From: Betaproteobacteria bacterium | GTDB lineage: Bacteria > Pseudomonadota > Gammaproteobacteria > Burkholderiales > Burkholderiaceae_C | Direction: 5' to 3' | NCBI GenBank assembly: GCA_005882155.1 | Contig: VBCQ01000149.1 | Location: 1-17,508 of the forward strand | Length of the DNA stretch: 17,508 bases | In this document: positions 13,534-17,508 of the stretch, piece after piece | Layout: the number at the start of each line of letters is the position of its first letter | Position numbering within the stretch: the first letter of the stretch is position 1 | Made by a program: the position numbers and the translations under genes | Notes under the pieces: model-generated | The model's input: only the letters and a program-made list of their open reading frames with translations | Databases searched by the model: none | What the model was told of the DNA's origin: nothing

Positions 13534-15411
13534 TCAGTGGGTGTCTTGCGCCGCGTCTGCAGCACTCGGAAACGGCGGCGACTCAGTGGCCGCTTCGCCT
13601 TGCGCAGGTGCTTCCTCGGTTCGCGCGTTGGCGACCGAGCTGCCGCTGCGCAGGGCAGCACGTGCGGTTTGCATCGCTTCCTGCAGATCGCGCACGCTGA
13701 TCTCCATCGCCCGCGCATAGCGTTGCGCGACGAGGCCGAGTCCATGCGAGACACGGGTGGCGGGAAGCAGCGAGACGGCGTCGACCGCGTCGTTGGCCGC
13801 GCTCGCGGCAGTGCGCAGCATGTCGGCATCGCTGTCGGGCGTGCGCGCCGGCCGATCGCGCGGCAGGCGGTGGATCATGTGCTGCACGTCTTCGCCGAGG
13901 CCCCAATGGCGCGCGACCGCTGCGCCGAGCGTCTCGATGTTGACGCCGAGCACGGCGAACGACGCTGCCGACTCGCTGAGCCCGGGCTGCTCCGGCGTGC
14001 CCGGCTCGGCATTGGCCGGCGGCGGCGACGGCCGCATCAATTGCCAGATCTGCTCGGCTTCCTCAGGGAAGTGGTACTGCACCAGCAACCGGCCGAGGTT
14101 CTGCAGCACCGCGACGAGGAACATCACCTCGGGGTGGTAGCCCGCCGGCCGCAGTACCTGGGCGACATGGCCTGCCAGTCGTACGCGGTCCATCATGCGT
14201 TGCATCGCCTGGGCACCGCTCGCATTCAGCGGCCCGGGCCACATGCGAAGCGCCGACGCCGCTTGGCGAATGCCGTTCAGGCCGACCAGCGCGATCGCGC
14301 GGCGGATCGTCAACACCGGCCCGCTGCCGGCCATCTGCGTGCCCTGCACCTGCGCCGAATTGACTTGGCGCAACAGCTCGAAGCTGAGCGCCATGTCCTG
14401 CAGGATCTGGTCGGCGATTTCTTCGGTGTGCTGACCATCCTTCGCCGACAAGCGCGCGACGCGCGAGCCGACTCCGGGCATTGCCGGCAGATGGCCGACC
14501 GTGCGCATGCGGTCGAGCAGCATCGCGAGCGGTCCGCCGGTGTCCTGCGCTTCGGCGGTGCGCCAGCCATCGAGCGCGCGCAGCAAGGTGCGCGCGTTGA
14601 GATAACGCTGGCGCTCCTGCGCCGAGGTCGTGCGATTGGCGATGGCACGCAGCGCTTCGGAGATCGGGTGCGGCGTGGTCCACGGCAGGCGCACCAGCTC
14701 GCGGCCGATCGGTGTCATGCGGGCAATGACAAGCGCCGTGTCGGGCTCTTCGAGTACCGGCTGACCGGTGAGCAGCTGCTGCAGCAGCACGCCGCTGGCG
14801 AGCACGTCGCGCTCGCTGGTGTCGCGTTGCACGCGCAGCCGGTTCGGGTCCAACGGCATGCCGCGATCGTTGGCGCGCGCGCGCTCGTCGACCGATGCGC
14901 CGGTGTCGCGGGCCGCTTCGAGCGCCATCACGCGCACCGTGCCCTGCTCGCTGACGAGGATGTGGTGCAGCTGAAGGTCGCCGTGCGTCGCCCCCGCTTC
15001 ATGAGCGAAAGCGAGACCTTCGAGTGCCTCGCACATCCACTTCACCGCTTCGATCGGCGTGGGCTGCGGGTGCGCGGCCAGCCACTCGACGAGCGTCACG
15101 CCGAGCGCGCGGTCGACCGCGACGTAGGGCCAGTGATCTTGCACGCCGACCTCGACGACATGGGCGAGGTGCGGATGGTTCAGCCGCGCGGCGAGACGCA
15201 CTTCGCGCTGCCAGTCTTCGAGCGCCGCCGCATCGGCCGGCTGCACGCGCGGCAGCGTCAGCATCAGCTCCTGCCCGAGCCGCGGATCGAACGCGAGCCA
15301 GACCATCGTCGCCGTGCTCTTACCGAGCAATTGGCGCAGCTCGAAGCGCCCGAGCGAGCGGGCGACAGCAGCAGGCGGAGAGCGAGGAACGGGCGACGCA
15401 GCAGCGACCAT
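13534..15411 (-). CDS. Pseudokinase-HDOD protein
   Basis: The 625-residue protein is a paralogue of the next gene downstream in the operon, without the GAF domain. Its kinase-like N-terminus (about 20-285) keeps the fold (GRFELRQLLGK, LNHPHLAHVVEVG) but has lost catalytic residues. The VAVK Lys is Thr52 (ELMLTLPR), HRDLKPSN is HGDLQLHH (143-150, Asn changed to His), DFG is ALE (163-165), and the APE activation-segment motif is gone. An HDOD domain follows (about 295-510; LLDRMRTVGHLPAMPGVG, DQILQDMALSFELLRQVNSA, VLQNLGRLLVQYHFPEE). The ATG is the only start available, since an in-frame TAG lies eight codons upstream. It has no Shine-Dalgarno. A regulatory or scaffolding role toward the active kinase is an inference. 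Confidence 0.9.
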   Translation of the reverse strand: MVAAASPVPRSPPAAVARSLGRFELRQLLGKSTATMVWLAFDPRLGQELMLTLPRVQPADAAALEDWQREVRLAARLNHPHLAHVVEVGVQDHWPYVAVDRALGVTLVEWLAAHPQPTPIEAVKWMCEALEGLAFAHEAGATHGDLQLHHILVSEQGTVRVMALEAARDTGASVDERARANDRGMPLDPNRLRVQRDTSERDVLASGVLLQQLLTGQPVLEEPDTALVIARMTPIGRELVRLPWTTPHPISEALRAIANRTTSAQERQRYLNARTLLRALDGWRTAEAQDTGGPLAMLLDRMRTVGHLPAMPGVGSRVARLSAKDGQHTEEIADQILQDMALSFELLRQVNSAQVQGTQMAGSGPVLTIRRAIALVGLNGIRQAASALRMWPGPLNASGAQAMQRMMDRVRLAGHVAQVLRPAGYHPEVMFLVAVLQNLGRLLVQYHFPEEAEQIWQLMRPSPPPANAEPGTPEQPGLSESAASFAVLGVNIETLGAAVARHWGLGEDVQHMIHRLPRDRPARTPDSDADMLRTAASAANDAVDAVSLLPATRVSHGLGLVAQRYARAMEISVRDLQEAMQTARAALRSGSSVANARTEEAPAQGEAATESPPFPSAADAAQDTH

Positions 15412-15511
15412 CGTGGGAGCAGGACGAAGTTGCCCCTATTGGATGACGCCGTCGCCGCTGCCGATGCGCCGATCAGGCCGAGCATTCGCTGCCTTTTGTG
15501 ACTTGCTCACG

Positions 15512-17508
15512 TCAATCGACGTATTCGACTTCGATGACCTCGCCCGCGCCGGTGATGAAGGCACAACGCACGCGCTCGCCCGGTTGTAAAACCTGCACTG
15601 CGGCGCGATAGCGCAGCATCTGCTCGCGGTACGCGGCCAGCGCTTGCGGCGCGTGCTGGAGCTTGTAGTCGAGCACCCACCAGGTCGGCATCCCGGCTTC
15701 GTCGACGGCGACGAGACGATCGATTCGCAGCACGTCACCGGCATCGACGACCGGCACTTCGTTGCCGGACCAGCGCAGCGCGGTGCTGTCGAAGAATCGC
15801 GCGCAGCTCGGGCTGCTCCAGATCCGCGCGGCGATTCGGGCCGCCTCAGCGGCGTCGACGGAGAACTCATGCGCCGCCGCGGTTGCCAGCGCATCGAGAT
15901 CGATGGCGGGTCGACCCGGCGCGGCGGCCCATTCGAGGACGCGGTGCACCGCCTTCCCGAGCCGGCTCGCGTTGTCGTCGCTCGTGACCGACTTCGCACG
16001 GTGTTGCGGGATGCCCGACCATGGCGGCAGACAACGCAGCGAAACCGTCGATGCCACCGATGTTCCATCGAAAGCGCCTGCTGCCGCCGGCATCCACGGC
16101 TGCGCATGCGGCGCGACACGCTGCCACCACGACGGCCCGGCAAGCGCGCGATGCGGCTCGGTGGCGCTGAACACGAGCCGCTCGCGGGCACGCGACATCG
16201 CAACGTAGAGACCATTGAGCTCCTCGCGCCGCCGCGCCGCGAGCTCGCGCTCGAGGACGCCGGCAAGCGACGGCGGGCAATGCGACTCGGCGTAGACGAA
16301 CGCTCAGCGCGTTGGATGCTCTGACTCGACCGGCCAATCGACCAGCACGGTCGCTGTCTCGGCGTGCTTAGTTTCCGGATCGCTGTCCATCACGAACACG
16401 ATGCGCGCTTCGAGGCCCTTGGCGCCGTGGATCGTCAGTAGCTGAACAGCATCGGGTTGGACTGCGGCCGGAATCTTGATCGCGCGGCGCTTCAGTGCCC
16501 GCACGAAGTTGTACGGCGTGGCATAGCGCGCGCCATCGAGCGTCAACGCCTGTCCGAGCAAAGCATCGATCGCGCCGAGCGCCGCGACGCGCCGCTGCGG
16601 CGGCACGGCGGCCGCAACGCGCTCGCGCACCTCGCCGTCGGCAACAATGAGATCGAGCAGGTCGTGCGGCGGCAACTGCTGCGCCGCGGCCTGCCAGCGC
16701 TGCAGCAGATCGCGCGCGCGCTGCAAGGCCGGGCTCGGGGCGCTCATGCTCGCGAGCGCGCGCCACCAGTCGCCATGCGGTGCGGCAGCTTGCGCGATGG
16801 CGATCAAGTCGTCGTCGCTGGCGTCGAATATCGGGCTGCGCAGCGCCCGCGCGAGCGACAGCTTGTGTTGCGGCGACGCGAGCACATCGAGCAGCGCCAC
16901 CAAATCGCGAACTTCGGCGGCGTCGAGCAGCATGAAATCTTCGGCCGCTGCGAACGGCAAATGCAACGCCGCGAGCGCCTGAGCGACCAGGCGCAAGGAC
17001 TCGCGCTTGCGGCACAGCAGCAGGATGTCGCCCGGTGCTGTCCGCTGCTGCGCGATGAGCTGATGCACCGCTTGCGCGACCTGTTGCGCCTCCTGCTCGC
17101 GCAAGACCTCGTCGGCCTCCAATCGCGGGGTCGCAAGGCTGTCGCGCCACGCGGCTTCGATGTGCTCGTCGATGGCCGGCTTGGGCGGCCGCATGACCCG
17201 CGACAGCGCGAAGAGACCTCCATCGGATACCGCTGCGACCTCGGTCGTGTGCGCGCGAAAGCCGCTGAACTCAGCGCTCGCTTGTGCTGCATCGAAGACC
17301 TCGTTGATGCTGCACAGCACCTCGGGCACGTTGCGCCGCGTGTGATCGCAGGCCAGCGCACTGCCACCGAGACCGTGCACGACAAATTCGCGCGCCGCGT
17401 CGAACACCCGCGGCTCGGCGCGGCGGAAGCGATAAATGCTCTGCTTGGGGTCGCCGACGATGAACACGCCCGGCGGGCGCTGTCCGCTCGCCCCGCCGCC
17501 CGCACCGG
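15512..17508 (-). pseudogene. addA: AddA/RecB-like helicase-nuclease, partial, with in-frame TGA
   Basis: The 3' two-thirds or so of a UvrD-type helicase fused to a PD-(D/E)XK nuclease is present; the gene continues beyond the right edge. Helicase motifs are FIVGDPKQSIYRFRRAEPRV, VQLLTIHGAKGLEARIVFV and ELNGLYVAMSRARERL. The nuclease end has GKAVHRVLEW, RIDRLV (Asp near 15721) and VLDYKL (about 15670). Such enzymes resect double-strand breaks for RecA. Between motifs V and VI a TGA (16304-16306) interrupts the frame: PTR-stop-AFVYAESHCPP. The frame on both sides is the same, so one base change explains it. Without readthrough the product lacks motif VI and the nuclease. It ends 100 nt upstream of the pseudokinase start and probably belongs to a separate unit. 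Confidence 0.85.

Noticed and set aside
12844..15501. An 885-codon open frame on the plus strand
   Set aside because: It is antisense to the two kinase-HDOD genes, which have clear domains and coupled translation. The antisense product is His/Arg-rich with no motif.
16304..16306. The TGA as a selenocysteine codon
   Set aside because: The site is in a variable linker between helicase motifs, no SECIS-like hairpin was recognised immediately downstream, and AddA-type enzymes are not known selenoproteins.

Overview
The window looks like a chromosomal segment of a high-GC betaproteobacterium, most likely Burkholderiales. Supporting signs are the rpsF-priB-rpsR-rplI ribosomal operon, the dnaX-ybaB-recR operon, a small bacterial 4.5S SRP RNA, a VC_2705-type sodium/solute symporter, and a kinase-HDOD family of the kind seen in Rubrivivax/Leptothrix-like genomes. 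The genus is inference. No tRNA, rRNA, CRISPR array, transposase or phage gene was seen, and no gene-free stretch exceeds 300 bases.

Layout. 1-1626 (minus): the ribosomal operon rpsF-priB-rpsR-rplI, with a promoter-like -10 box, a leader hairpin and a strong intrinsic terminator. 1622-4965 (minus): a YafS-like methyltransferase, a broken rnhA and an SSS-family symporter, read in that order. 4964-6738 (plus): a remnant of gloB, then the lipoprotein lytic transglycosylase mltD. The order mltD-gloB-yafS-rnhA is the same as in E. coli, but here gloB and rnhA are both decayed and dnaQ is not next to rnhA. 6750-9305 (minus): dnaX-ybaB-recR, with a GC-rich hairpin element wedged before recR. 9371-10498 (plus): a divergent PurM/AIR-synthase paralogue. 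10503-10708 (plus): a CACAGAG palindromic repeat followed by the ffs gene for 4.5S RNA. 10724-11029 (minus): a small exported protein. 11110-15411 (minus): two tandem kinase-HDOD proteins, the first-transcribed a pseudokinase and the second an intact kinase with an added GAF domain. 15512-17508 (minus, runs off the window): an AddA-type helicase-nuclease interrupted by an in-frame TGA.

Two themes stand out. First, lesions are unusually frequent: gloB is reduced to two fragments, rnhA has a frameshifting deletion that removes catalytic residues, dnaX appears to lack about 20 residues of its AAA+ lid, and the addA-like gene has a nonsense codon. This is either real gene erosion, with DNA replication and repair genes prominent among the casualties, or an assembly problem; the sequence alone cannot decide. 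Second, the translationally coupled pseudokinase-HDOD / kinase-HDOD-GAF pair is the best candidate here for an undescribed signalling module.
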